Assembly (NCBI RefSeq): GCF_005887115.1
Contig: NZ_PNCJ01000026.1
Coordinates: 1 to 51,782 of the forward strand
Direction of reading: 5' to 3'
DNA from: Pseudoalteromonas rubra
GTDB taxonomy: Bacteria > Pseudomonadota > Gammaproteobacteria > Enterobacterales > Alteromonadaceae
Length of the DNA: 51,782 bases
Each line of letters starts with the position of its first letter. Position 1 is the stretch's first letter. A program made the translations under genes and the position numbers. The notes beneath the pieces are model-generated. The model made no database searches and was not told where the DNA came from. It was given only the letters and a program-made list of their open reading frames with translations. Below are positions 23,308-31,202 of the stretch, in pieces.

Positions 23308-25944
23308 ATGAATAAATTCTCACTGATGTGCCTGTTTTTGATTCTCACTTGCCAAAGTGCAATCGCGGTCCATTCTATCGGGCAGACTCACTGGACTCAG
23401 CTTGATCAAAACCAGCAGTTTAACCAAAAGCGCACAGAGCAAACTCTGGCGTTAGATGTGGCGACCATAGAGGCATTGCTTGCAACTTCCGATTTTGTTG
23501 ACATGGCACTCCCTTTGCCTTCAGGTCAATTTGTCAGATACCGACTTAAGCCCAGCCAGGTGATGGCTCCTGAACTTGCTCGCAAGTATCCGCAGATAAT
23601 GACGTTTCGCGGGGCTGAGATAGGTCAGCCTGACAACCTGGGATCTTTTGATTTATCATCGAAAGGGTTCTTTGGGATGTTTGAGCACGGTGGAAAAACA
23701 GTGTACATAGACCCTGTAAAAGGAACGGAACTGTATCGTAGTTACTATTTTACGCATGCTATGAAGCAAGCCAGTCCGGTTAAGATAAAACGCCATCCGC
23801 CGATACGTTTTCCGGAACTATCAGACGCCACAGGTAAAAGGCCTGACGACCAATTGCAAACGAGTCAGATTAGTGAACGGATTGTCTATCGACTAGCAGT
23901 CGCAGCAACGGGTGAATATACCGCGTATCACGGCGGAACGCGTGAACTTGCGCTGGCAGCACTGGTTACTATGGTGAATCGGGTTAATCAAGTTTATGCG
24001 CGAGATTTGGGAGTTACGTTCCAGCTGGTGGCGAACAATGATCAACTGATATTTCTGGATGCGGCTACAGACCCCTTTACTAACTCAGATCAGGATATAA
24101 ATGGTGATATCATCGCCGATGCCATAGAGGCGGTGATTGGTGTGTCAGATTATGATATCGGTCATTTAGTGGTGACCGAGGGGGGAGGAGTTGCCGGTTT
24201 AGGAGTGGTATGTACCTCTGAAAAAGCATCTGGTTTAACGGGGAGTTCTGTACCCGAATCAGATGCTTTTTACATCGATTATGTCGCCCACGAAATTGGC
24301 CATCAACTTGGCGCTGAGCATACCTTTAACGGCTTGGTTGGTGCCTGCCAGGGAAATCGATCCGGATTATCTGCGTTTGAGCCGGCCAGTGGCTCAACCA
24401 TTATGGGATACACGGGCATATGCGGCACGCAGGACTTACAAAGAAACTCAGATCCCTTTTTTCATTTGCACTCTATCGAACAGATGGTTGCATTCACCCG
24501 TCAGGGCGTTGGCAGTACTTGTGGAAACCGAATTGGTCTTACGAATCAAAGCCCTGTAGTTGACGCTGGTAGTGACTACTTTATTCCGGCGCGTACACCC
24601 TTTACCCTTACTGGCAGTGCGACGGATCCTGATTCAGACACGCTTACATTCAGTTGGCAGCAATTTGATTTGGGAACCGCAACCAGCAGTCCAGATCAGG
24701 ATGCCATTGATAGAGGTGCCGGGCCTTTATTCAGAGTGTTTGACCCAACTTCTGAACCTGTAAGAACCTTTCCCAGGTTAATAGATATTTTGACCAACAG
24801 CAGTGTACTTGGTGAGACTTATCCTACGACAAACCGAATCCTTAATTTTCGGCTAGCCGTGAGAGATGGCCAGGGACATGTTGCGAGCGATGCGATGCAG
24901 GTGAGTGTAGTGAACTCAACGAATGGATTTGCTGTGACACAACCAGATGGTAGCAGTCAGTGGGAATCTGCTGTTCATTCTATAAGCTGGGATACAGCGA
25001 ATACTCAAAATGCTCCGGTATCGTGCAGCAGAGTCAGCATTAGCTTGTCTACGGATGGTGGTATGAGTTTTCCGACTCCACTGGCAAACGCGGTGGATAA
25101 CGATGGGCAGCAGGATGTGTTGATTACATCGGCTATCAGTACGAATCAAGCCAGAGTGAGGGTGAATTGCTCGGACAATATCTTTTTTGCGATCAATTCA
25201 GGGAACTTCACCATCAATTTCGATGGCCCTGCGGAGCCCATCATTCCTGTATACCAGTCTCAGGACTCGCTTTCAGTCAACGAAGATGAGCGATTGACGG
25301 TCAAGGTAGAGGATTTAACCTTTGCTTTTGACCTGGCTATTGATTCTATCACTTTAATGGCGGGCGATAATTATACCCTTGACGGTACGACAGTGATCCC
25401 AGATGAGAACTTCAATGGACAATTGGTTGTGCCAGCTACCGCGACCAAAGGCAATCAAAGCAGTGAGCAGTTCAGTATAGAAATCACCGTGGTCGAGGTG
25501 AATGATGTGCCCATGGTGGTAAATGATAAGGTTGAAGTCGCGTTTCAAGCCAACCTGGTTGTGCTTCCAGTGCTCAGTAATGATACTGATGTTGATGGAG
25601 ATACGCTGAATATATCGAGTGTGGATTATCAAGGGGAGGGAACGGTAACGATAGCATCAACCAATTTAGTTTATACCGCGGGCAACGCTTTCTCAGGTGC
25701 AGAGACCTTTAGCTATACGGTGAGCGACGGCAATGGTGGTAGCGCATCAGGCGAGGTTGAGGTGACAGTGGCCCCAGCCCCAGCCTCAGTCCCTGTAGAG
25801 CCAGACCCTGAGCCGAACTTGCCACCTGAGCCACCAGCACAATCACTTGATGATGGAAGCTCCGGAGGTACATTGTTTGCTGTGCTGTGGATTTTGATTA
25901 TATGCTGCGGTACCAGATTAGGAGTAAAAAAGTATGGCATGTAA
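23308..25944 (+). CDS. Secreted zinc metalloprotease, reprolysin-like, with GlyGly-CTERM tail
   Basis: 878 residues from ATG 23308, where the signal peptide MNKFSLMCLFLILTCQSAIA begins. A propeptide-like region precedes a metzincin domain: YRLAVAATGEYTAYHGGTRE starts the catalytic fold, and the zinc site HEIGHQLGAEH lies at residues 328-338. About 50 residues later IMGYTGICG provides the Met-turn. Next come PKD/Ig-like domains with Ca-binding DPDSDTLTFSW, then a cadherin-like DTDVDGDTLNI segment. The C-terminus is SSGGTLFAVLWILII followed by a basic end, the layout of a GlyGly-CTERM signal cut by rhombosortase. It probably goes through type II secretion. It overlaps the downstream lipoprotein gene by 11 nt. 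Confidence 0.9.
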   Translation: MNKFSLMCLFLILTCQSAIAVHSIGQTHWTQLDQNQQFNQKRTEQTLALDVATIEALLATSDFVDMALPLPSGQFVRYRLKPSQVMAPELARKYPQIMTFRGAEIGQPDNLGSFDLSSKGFFGMFEHGGKTVYIDPVKGTELYRSYYFTHAMKQASPVKIKRHPPIRFPELSDATGKRPDDQLQTSQISERIVYRLAVAATGEYTAYHGGTRELALAALVTMVNRVNQVYARDLGVTFQLVANNDQLIFLDAATDPFTNSDQDINGDIIADAIEAVIGVSDYDIGHLVVTEGGGVAGLGVVCTSEKASGLTGSSVPESDAFYIDYVAHEIGHQLGAEHTFNGLVGACQGNRSGLSAFEPASGSTIMGYTGICGTQDLQRNSDPFFHLHSIEQMVAFTRQGVGSTCGNRIGLTNQSPVVDAGSDYFIPARTPFTLTGSATDPDSDTLTFSWQQFDLGTATSSPDQDAIDRGAGPLFRVFDPTSEPVRTFPRLIDILTNSSVLGETYPTTNRILNFRLAVRDGQGHVASDAMQVSVVNSTNGFAVTQPDGSSQWESAVHSISWDTANTQNAPVSCSRVSISLSTDGGMSFPTPLANAVDNDGQQDVLITSAISTNQARVRVNCSDNIFFAINSGNFTINFDGPAEPIIPVYQSQDSLSVNEDERLTVKVEDLTFAFDLAIDSITLMAGDNYTLDGTTVIPDENFNGQLVVPATATKGNQSSEQFSIEITVVEVNDVPMVVNDKVEVAFQANLVVLPVLSNDTDVDGDTLNISSVDYQGEGTVTIASTNLVYTAGNAFSGAETFSYTVSDGNGGSASGEVEVTVAPAPASVPVEPDPEPNLPPEPPAQSLDDGSSGGTLFAVLWILIICCGTRLGVKKYGM

Positions 25945-26287
25945 ACTTGCTACAGTATTGGCTTTGATTGCTATCAGCATAACGACTGGATGTCAGGGCA
26001 TGAGTAAACAACCCTCAAATGCAGATAGCAAACTGGAACAGGCGGTGTCTCAGGCTCTGGCCGTGGATGATTTCCGCCTTTACTACACGACGGGAAGAAG
26101 GCCCGTTGTACCAGGTTTTGAGCAATTGGCATTCAAAGAGCTAAAGGCCCGGTGTGGTGTTAAAGCTATGCCCGGAACAGGGGATACCCTGCGTAGTGAA
26201 GCTGATAAAAAGGCGCGCTCAGAGGCCTATCATTACGCCAGGGCGTTTAATATCAAAATGTATGAAGCGTGTTTGAACAGGCAATAA
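25934..26287 (+). CDS. Small lipoprotein in the protease/two-component operon
   Basis: 117 residues. The signal peptide ends in the lipobox ITTGC, with lipidated Cys about residue 20. The mature domain is about 97 residues, mostly helical (SKLEQAVSQALAVDDFRLYY) with two further cysteines. The family is not recognised. The start overlaps the protease gene by 11 nt and the stop is directly followed by the response regulator ATG. The four genes 23308-28295 are therefore probably one transcript, and the lipoprotein could help the sensor or the protease at the envelope. That role is inferred from order only. Confidence 0.75.
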   Translation: MACKLATVLALIAISITTGCQGMSKQPSNADSKLEQAVSQALAVDDFRLYYTTGRRPVVPGFEQLAFKELKARCGVKAMPGTGDTLRSEADKKARSEAYHYARAFNIKMYEACLNRQ

Positions 26288-26986
26288 ATGACAACAGAAC
26301 AAAAAGTATTACTGATAGATGATGACACAGAGCTGACTCAGTTAATGTCTCTGTTTCTTGAAAAAAATGGCTACCGTGTTTCGTGTTACGCTCAAGGAAG
26401 TGGCGCGGTTGAGCGAGTTAGAGAGTTTGCCCCCGATTTGCTGGTACTTGACCTGATGTTACCGGGCCAAGATGGGTTGAGTATTTGTCGTCAGATACGC
26501 GGGAGCTTCGGTGGGCCTATTATCATGCTGACAGCACTGGTAGACGATATAGACGAAGTAACTGGACTGGAAGTCGGGGCGGATGACTACTTGTGTAAGC
26601 CAGTTAAACCCCGAGTGCTGCTTGCGCACATTCGGGCCCAGTTGAGACGCCATGATATGCTCGTTGCGCAGAGTAACCAGCATGTCAGAACGATTCACGA
26701 AGGTGAGATTTGTGTGGATCTGGCTAAACGCAAGGCAACCTGTGGTGACAAAGAAATCCTTTTGTCCAGCGCTGAATTTGAGCTTTTATGGCTACTCGCC
26801 AGCTCACCCGGGAGAATTTTATCGCGGGATGAGCTTTATCGGACGCTCTTTAAATTGGAATTTGACGGTATGGATCGATCAATTGATTTACGTATTTCCA
26901 GATTGCGTAAGAAGCTTGGCGACGATCCTAAGGAACCTAAAATAATTAAAACTATAAGAAACAAGGGATATTTGATTGCAAGTTAA
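26288..26986 (+). CDS. OmpR-family response regulator
   Basis: 232 residues. The receiver domain has VLLIDDDTELTQLMSLFLEK (acidic pocket), LLVLDLMLPGQDG with the phospho-acceptor Asp, IIMLTALVDDIDE, and ADDYLCKPVKPRVLLAHIRA with the conserved Lys. The winged-helix output domain is complete: LLSSAEFELLWLLASSPGRI, LSRDELYRTLF, DRSIDLRISRLRKKLGDD, and IIKTIRNKGYLI. It belongs with the downstream kinase, which overlaps it by 11 nt. The signal is unknown. Confidence 0.95.
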   Translation: MTTEQKVLLIDDDTELTQLMSLFLEKNGYRVSCYAQGSGAVERVREFAPDLLVLDLMLPGQDGLSICRQIRGSFGGPIIMLTALVDDIDEVTGLEVGADDYLCKPVKPRVLLAHIRAQLRRHDMLVAQSNQHVRTIHEGEICVDLAKRKATCGDKEILLSSAEFELLWLLASSPGRILSRDELYRTLFKLEFDGMDRSIDLRISRLRKKLGDDPKEPKIIKTIRNKGYLIAS

Positions 26987-28295
26987 CACTTTACGGGTGT
27001 TCGCCTTTATTGCCGTAGCAATTGTGCTTAATAGTGTGGTCGCTTTTACGGTACGTAATACCTTACTTATTGACATAGAAACCCAGTATATCGAAACACA
27101 AAATCAGTTTCTGGATGATGTGAAAGCTCAGATTTCTGCAGCCCTTACAGACCCTGAGCGTTTACCTTTATCGGGTATTCAAATGCAGCTGGAGGCGCAA
27201 TATGACACATCCGCGCTACTGGTGGCGCGTGATGATGAGTACTTCCCACAGGATCTACTGGCCGAGTTAGCCTTGCCTCACAATCAGCATGGGCTGGTGG
27301 ATTACTTAAACGCAACCGTCTATTTTGCGTTAAACGATAAGGATGTACTTGAGGTTGGGCCACTGGTCGAACAGAATATGTTTTATTTTCTGGTCGACTG
27401 GTTTGACTGGTTGATATCAGCTTGCCTTAACCTGCTATTATTAATGATATTTTGGCTCGTGGTCAATAAAGAACGTCAGGCATTAGTAGCACGACTGAAC
27501 ACGATGCCGGTACCCTTAACCCAGCCACAGGACCTGAACACCAGTCTGCAGCAGCTTTCGCAGCTTGTTGATGCCCAGCTCAGTGAAGGAGAAGCCAGGA
27601 TCACTTTACAGCGAGATCTGCTTCATGGCGTGGCACATGAGTTTCGTAGTCCAATGGCTCGGATGCAGTTTGCACTGGATATGCTGGAGGAAGCCGGTGA
27701 AGATGAGCGAGAAGAGCTCCATGCCAGCCTGAGTCAGTCACTCAAGGACTTGGATAGTCTGGTGAGTGAGCTGCTGTATTATGCCAGAGTCAAAGACAAC
27801 TCAGTCAAACCAAACCTGACCACCCTTAATATAAATACCCTGTTGCAGGATACGCTAGATAAAGTCGTGCCTTTTTATCCTCATATTGGGTTTGAGCTGG
27901 ACAGCGCTGATATACACTGGCATGGGGATGATGCACAGGTGAAGCGTCTGTTCACTAATCTGATGCGTAATGCGGGTCGTTTTGCCCGAACACGTGTTCG
28001 TGTAGCGGCCTGTATGCAGGGAAGCGAAGTCGTTGTTCGCGTGGCCGACGATGGTATTGGCATTCCTCCAGGAAAACAGACGCGTATTTTTGAGCCATTT
28101 ACTCGGCTGGATCCCAGTCGCTCAAGAGATTCAGGTGGGTGTGGGCTTGGCTTAGCAATTGTTCAGTCGATCGCTATCAAGCATCATGGCACGGTTCGGG
28201 TCAGTGACGAAAATGCTGAGCTGGGCGGTGCATGTTTTGAAGTCAGATTGCCGATAATGAACGAGTCACATGGTCAAATCACTCCAGGTCATTAA
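26976..28295 (+). CDS. Sensor histidine kinase, HisKA type
   Basis: 439 residues from TTG 26976, supported by AAGGGA seven bases upstream. Topology is one N-terminal helix (about 5-25), a periplasmic sensor of about 110 residues, and a second helix (about 141-162). No clear HAMP signature is seen; a linker of about 50 residues leads to HisKA with HGVAHEFRSPMARMQFALDM (phosphorylated His). The ATPase domain shows LFTNLMRNAGRFARTRV (N box), ADDGIGIPPGKQTRIFEPF (G1/F) and GGCGLGLAIVQSIA (G2). Layout resembles RstB-like sensors. Its 3' end overlaps by 17 nt the convergent gene that follows the bufferin operon. Confidence 0.93.
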   Translation: MQVNTLRVFAFIAVAIVLNSVVAFTVRNTLLIDIETQYIETQNQFLDDVKAQISAALTDPERLPLSGIQMQLEAQYDTSALLVARDDEYFPQDLLAELALPHNQHGLVDYLNATVYFALNDKDVLEVGPLVEQNMFYFLVDWFDWLISACLNLLLLMIFWLVVNKERQALVARLNTMPVPLTQPQDLNTSLQQLSQLVDAQLSEGEARITLQRDLLHGVAHEFRSPMARMQFALDMLEEAGEDEREELHASLSQSLKDLDSLVSELLYYARVKDNSVKPNLTTLNINTLLQDTLDKVVPFYPHIGFELDSADIHWHGDDAQVKRLFTNLMRNAGRFARTRVRVAACMQGSEVVVRVADDGIGIPPGKQTRIFEPFTRLDPSRSRDSGGCGLGLAIVQSIAIKHHGTVRVSDENAELGGACFEVRLPIMNESHGQITPGH

Positions 28296-28704
28296 GTAGT
28301 CGTTTGATTTCACTGCGCACACTATCTATGTCCTTAACGACCAGGTCGACAGCCTGGGTACTGGCGTAAATATTTTGCCAGTTGTTATTCCAGGTCGTTT
28401 TCAGTGTTCTGGCACTTTGTTGCAGATCGCCATTGGTAAGATAACTGAAGTCATTGATTAACCCGACACTGATCCACCCTTTTCGCGGGCTACCCTCTGT
28501 TTTATTTTGATCGTAATGGGCGACATAGATCAGCTGCTCTAATTGTGCGAGCTCCTTCAACATCTCGAAACAAGCGGTACGTATATTGTTGTTTTGCTCC
28601 GAGACTTCCAGCCGCCAGGCATTATAGGCAAAACCGACAAAAGCAAATAACATGCTGGCGATAAGGCTGAGCTGATATAGACGGATTTTTTCACTAAGCT
28701 TCAT
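28279..28704 (-). CDS. Membrane-anchored helical protein behind the bufferin operon
   Basis: 141 residues. One transmembrane helix (about 10-28) is followed by a helical domain of about 110 residues (EMLKELAQLEQLIYVAHYDQ, TTWNNNWQNIYASTQAVDLV). AGGAAC precedes ATG 28704. It starts 30 nt after the bufC stop on the same strand and may be co-transcribed, but I know of no conserved bufferin partner of this kind. It could equally be a small four-helix sensor-like protein. The family is not recognised. Confidence 0.65.
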   Translation of the reverse strand: MKLSEKIRLYQLSLIASMLFAFVGFAYNAWRLEVSEQNNNIRTACFEMLKELAQLEQLIYVAHYDQNKTEGSPRKGWISVGLINDFSYLTNGDLQQSARTLKTTWNNNWQNIYASTQAVDLVVKDIDSVRSEIKRLLNDLE

Positions 28705-28734
28705 AGAGTTCCTGGTCCATTTAAAAGTGGCGTT

Positions 28735-29520
28735 TTATGGCAGCTGATAGTCACTGAGCCAGTTTGCTGTGAGTGCTTTTTGTAATAACTGCATGACTGC
28801 GAGTGTGCCTGCCTCAGCATCCTGGTGAATATTGGCAGCAGTCTCGCAAACGAAGCTGAAAGGTAAGCCCTGTTCCATCGAATGCAGGCATTGATATTCA
28901 CCTTGTGTTAAAGGATGGAAGGCCGTACGTAGATCGGTCTCGCGAATAACCAGCCAAAAGCGTTCAGACTCAAGCTCTGGCGAAGGGGGAGGATCCCCGT
29001 GTTTAAGTGCCTGCCAGCTTTCAATCGCAGCAAACTGACAGCGCAGCAGTCGTGCGCTTGGGTGAAGCGTAAAAACAACATTCGGCCATAAATCTGAGGG
29101 GATCTGCTGAATTTCAGACAGTGTCAGGCGTTTTGTGTCAGGGGCATCGAACGCCTGTAGCAGCTGGCGCTCAAACAATGCGATTTCACTTAGGATCCCA
29201 TGTTCAGAAAAGGGCTGCTGAGTGGCAAGAAAGTGGGGAAGTTTGTCGCCAAAATGCCGTAAAGAAGGGTCATTTGAGGGATACTGAGCCAAATATCCCG
29301 TCACCATGTCATCAAACAAATCGTCACCCAGATAGCGCCCCAGCATCTCATGATCTTGCTCTAATACTTTGGTGAGGCGGATACGGTAAGCGTTTTGGTA
29401 GATCAGTGCTCGGTGCTCAGCATCCAAACCGGGTTGTGGCGCAATATGGTTAATCAAATCCTGATCAGTGCCGTTAAGCAAGGCCATAAACGCTTGTTGA
29501 ATTCTGGCCAGTTCAGTCAT
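28735..29520 (-). CDS. bufC: DUF2063 family bufferin maturation partner BufC
   Basis: 261 residues. The N-terminal DUF2063 domain is clear: ARIQQAFMALLNG, then ALIYQNAYRIRLTKVLEQDH, YLGDDLFDDMVTGYLAQYP and PSLRHFGDKLPHFL. This domain is the MbnC-like partner that with a DUF692 oxidase (MbnB-like) modifies cysteines of ribosomal peptides. The second half is a winged-helix-like beta domain (VFTLHPSARLLRCQF, AIESWQALKHGD). The gene overlaps the end of bufB by 8 nt, indicating coupled translation and a stable complex. It most probably presents the precursor at 30447-30905 to BufB. Confidence 0.9.
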   Translation of the reverse strand: MTELARIQQAFMALLNGTDQDLINHIAPQPGLDAEHRALIYQNAYRIRLTKVLEQDHEMLGRYLGDDLFDDMVTGYLAQYPSNDPSLRHFGDKLPHFLATQQPFSEHGILSEIALFERQLLQAFDAPDTKRLTLSEIQQIPSDLWPNVVFTLHPSARLLRCQFAAIESWQALKHGDPPPSPELESERFWLVIRETDLRTAFHPLTQGEYQCLHSMEQGLPFSFVCETAANIHQDAEAGTLAVMQLLQKALTANWLSDYQLP

Positions 29521-30361
29521 TGGAGCTCCAGTTCAAAGGAGCAAGCTTTCTTGCTTGATTTAACTCGGCTATCAGCGAGTCAAAAGGGGGAAAGTTATCG
29601 TCTCTTTCGATCATCGTATTGATAGGCAAGCGAGATTGTGCGTAGCGCTGAAATAATTGCCATACCGCGTCACAGACAGGCTGGTCATGTGTATCGACAA
29701 TATGGCTGCCAAAATCACTGTGACCTGCCAGATGGATCTGTGCAACGGCCTGCTGTGGAATCGCATTGAGGTAATCCATGGCATCAAAGCCATGATTTCT
29801 GGCGCTAACATAGACATTATTGATGTCGAGCAAAAATTGACAGCCCGATTGTTGATGTAGCGATGCGAGAAAATCCCACTCTGTCATCTGAGATTGATGA
29901 TACGTCAGGTAGCTGGACACATTTTCCAGAATCAGTGGGCGCTCCAGGTAGTCCTGAACAATTCGCAAGCGATCGCATAAATGTGTGAGTGCCTCTTCGG
30001 TGTATGGAAGCGGCAACAAGTCATGACTATTAAAATCGCCAATAGACGAAAAACACAGATGGTCAGATACCCAGACAGGTCGGATGCGCTCTATGGTGCG
30101 CTTCAAATCTCTCAGATAGTCGAAATTGACCTCTGTGGTGCTGCCAATTGACATCGATACACCGTGCATGGCTATGGGATAGCGCTCTTTTATCTGATCA
30201 AGATAATGCCAGGGCTTGCCACCCTCAACAAAGTAGTTTTCTGAAATAACTTCAAACCAGTCGACTTCAGGCTGAGTATCTATGATGTCTTCAAAGTAGC
30301 AGGTGCGTAATCCCAGGCCAAAACCCAGATAGGGAGGTGATGAGTTCAAAGTTAGGTCCAT
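29513..30361 (-). CDS. bufB: DUF692 multinuclear iron peptide oxidase BufB
   Basis: 282 residues, a TIM barrel of the MbnB/DUF692 family. Expected iron ligands are visible in order: AMHGVSMSIGS (His), VWVSDHLCFS (Asp-His), PLILENVSSYL (Glu), LLDINNVYVSARNHGFD (Asp, Asn, His), QIHLAGHS (His), IVDTHDQPV (Asp, His) and TMIERDDNFP (Glu). Family enzymes use O2 and iron to convert precursor cysteines into oxazolone/thioamide (MbnB) or thiooxazole (bufferins) groups that bind copper. A stem-loop lies between bufA and this gene; bufC overlaps its end. No strong Shine-Dalgarno is seen at ATG 30361. Confidence 0.93.
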   Translation of the reverse strand: MDLTLNSSPPYLGFGLGLRTCYFEDIIDTQPEVDWFEVISENYFVEGGKPWHYLDQIKERYPIAMHGVSMSIGSTTEVNFDYLRDLKRTIERIRPVWVSDHLCFSSIGDFNSHDLLPLPYTEEALTHLCDRLRIVQDYLERPLILENVSSYLTYHQSQMTEWDFLASLHQQSGCQFLLDINNVYVSARNHGFDAMDYLNAIPQQAVAQIHLAGHSDFGSHIVDTHDQPVCDAVWQLFQRYAQSRLPINTMIERDDNFPPFDSLIAELNQARKLAPLNWSSND

Positions 30362-30378
30362 TTGGGCTAGTGGCTTTG

Positions 30379-30417
30379 TTTAGCTTGCGATACGGATTAT
30401 TAGTATCGCAAGCTAAA
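30379..30417 (-). promoter_or_regulatory. Perfect 15-bp stem-loop between bufA and bufB
   Basis: tttagcttgcgatac (30379-30393) pairs perfectly with 30403-30417 around a 9-nt loop. It lies in the 85-nt gap between the precursor stop and the bufB start, 29 bases past the bufA stop. No T-run follows on the minus strand, so partial attenuation or mRNA end protection is more likely than full termination. Confidence 0.7.
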
Positions 30418-30446
30418 ACTGGGCCGTAAATTGTAATACGGAATGA

Positions 30447-30905
30447 TTAGCTTTCGATTTTGCCGCCGATATCCTGGCACGCTTTGACAGGCATTTTTAC
30501 GAAGCCCGTGCCTTTACATGAAGCATGACCACCACACGCGTTATTGGCAGTTTTGCAGTCGTTATGGCCACCGCAGATATTCACATCATGGCACTTCACC
30601 AGATCTGATTTGGCAACAGAACCGACCCATTTGTCTTTCACTTTACCGCCCACATCTGCGCACGCTTTACCCGGCATTGCTACGAACCCTGTTCCTTTGC
30701 AACTAGCTTGTCCTGAGCAGGCATTGTTGGCAGTTTTGCAGTCATTGTGACCACCACACACGTTCACATCATAGCAATGTACCAGATCGGTGCTTGCACC
30801 GCTCGTGCCTGTGTTTGCTGCATCGGATGATGAATTGTCTGTTGCATTACAACCTACCAGGCCTGCAACCATGACCGCCATAGCGGCCCCCGTTAGTGCT
30901 TTCAT
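30447..30905 (-). CDS. bufA: Tandem-domain bufferin precursor BufA with lipobox
   Basis: 152 residues; GAGGAAG precedes ATG 30905. The signal peptide ends in the lipobox GLVGC, predicting lipidation of Cys19, then a Ser/Asp-rich linker. Two near-identical domains follow (about 40-90 and 101-152). Each has six cysteines (44, 50, 56, 63, 69, 82 and 105, 111, 117, 124, 130, 143), offset by exactly 61 residues. The motif VNxCGGHNDCKTANNAC followed by SCKGTGFV is that of BufA2-type bufferins, normally single-domain Sec-exported peptides that bind excess copper. bufB and bufC follow on the same strand. The duplication plus lipid anchor suggests an envelope-tethered copper buffer. Confidence 0.9.
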   Translation of the reverse strand: MKALTGAAMAVMVAGLVGCNATDNSSSDAANTGTSGASTDLVHCYDVNVCGGHNDCKTANNACSGQASCKGTGFVAMPGKACADVGGKVKDKWVGSVAKSDLVKCHDVNICGGHNDCKTANNACGGHASCKGTGFVKMPVKACQDIGGKIES

Positions 30906-30992
30906 TTTATCTTCCTCATTGAGTGTGTGCCATGCGGAGTATGGCGGTTACCGATCCATAATTGCTGTTGTCTTAGAGTGGAAAGGTAGTTC

Positions 30993-31050
30993 AGCAGCAT
31001 GTTCAATGCCCGTACTTATTGGTAGCCAATTGCCACCTGAACATGCTGCT
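30993..31050. promoter_or_regulatory. 13-bp perfect inverted repeat upstream of bufA
   Basis: agcagcatgttca (30993-31005) and its exact complement (31038-31050) are separated by 32 bases, 88-145 bp upstream of the bufA ATG. The pairing extends outward by four more bases with one bulge. It could be an operator or a structured leader for the bufferin operon. No sigma or regulator gene for it is adjacent. Confidence 0.5.
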
Positions 31051-31138
31051 GTAACGACAAGACCTGCCCTGACCAAGTTTCATTTCAGTTTAGTCGAAAA
31101 TTTTTATTTGAAAGAGGAAGGAAGTAGGGAATAGGGTG

Positions 31139-31171
31139 GGATCCCTGACCACACCTCACGACCAGGGATCC
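31139..31171. terminator. Stem-loop downstream of the HAF-repeat gene
   Basis: ggatccctg (31139-31147) pairs perfectly with cagggatcc (31163-31171), 32 bases past the minus-strand stop at 31203. There is no T-run; it probably marks the transcript end. Confidence 0.5.
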
Positions 31172-31202
31172 TGTTGCTAATTAACCTCTCAGGGGAATGT
31201 GA

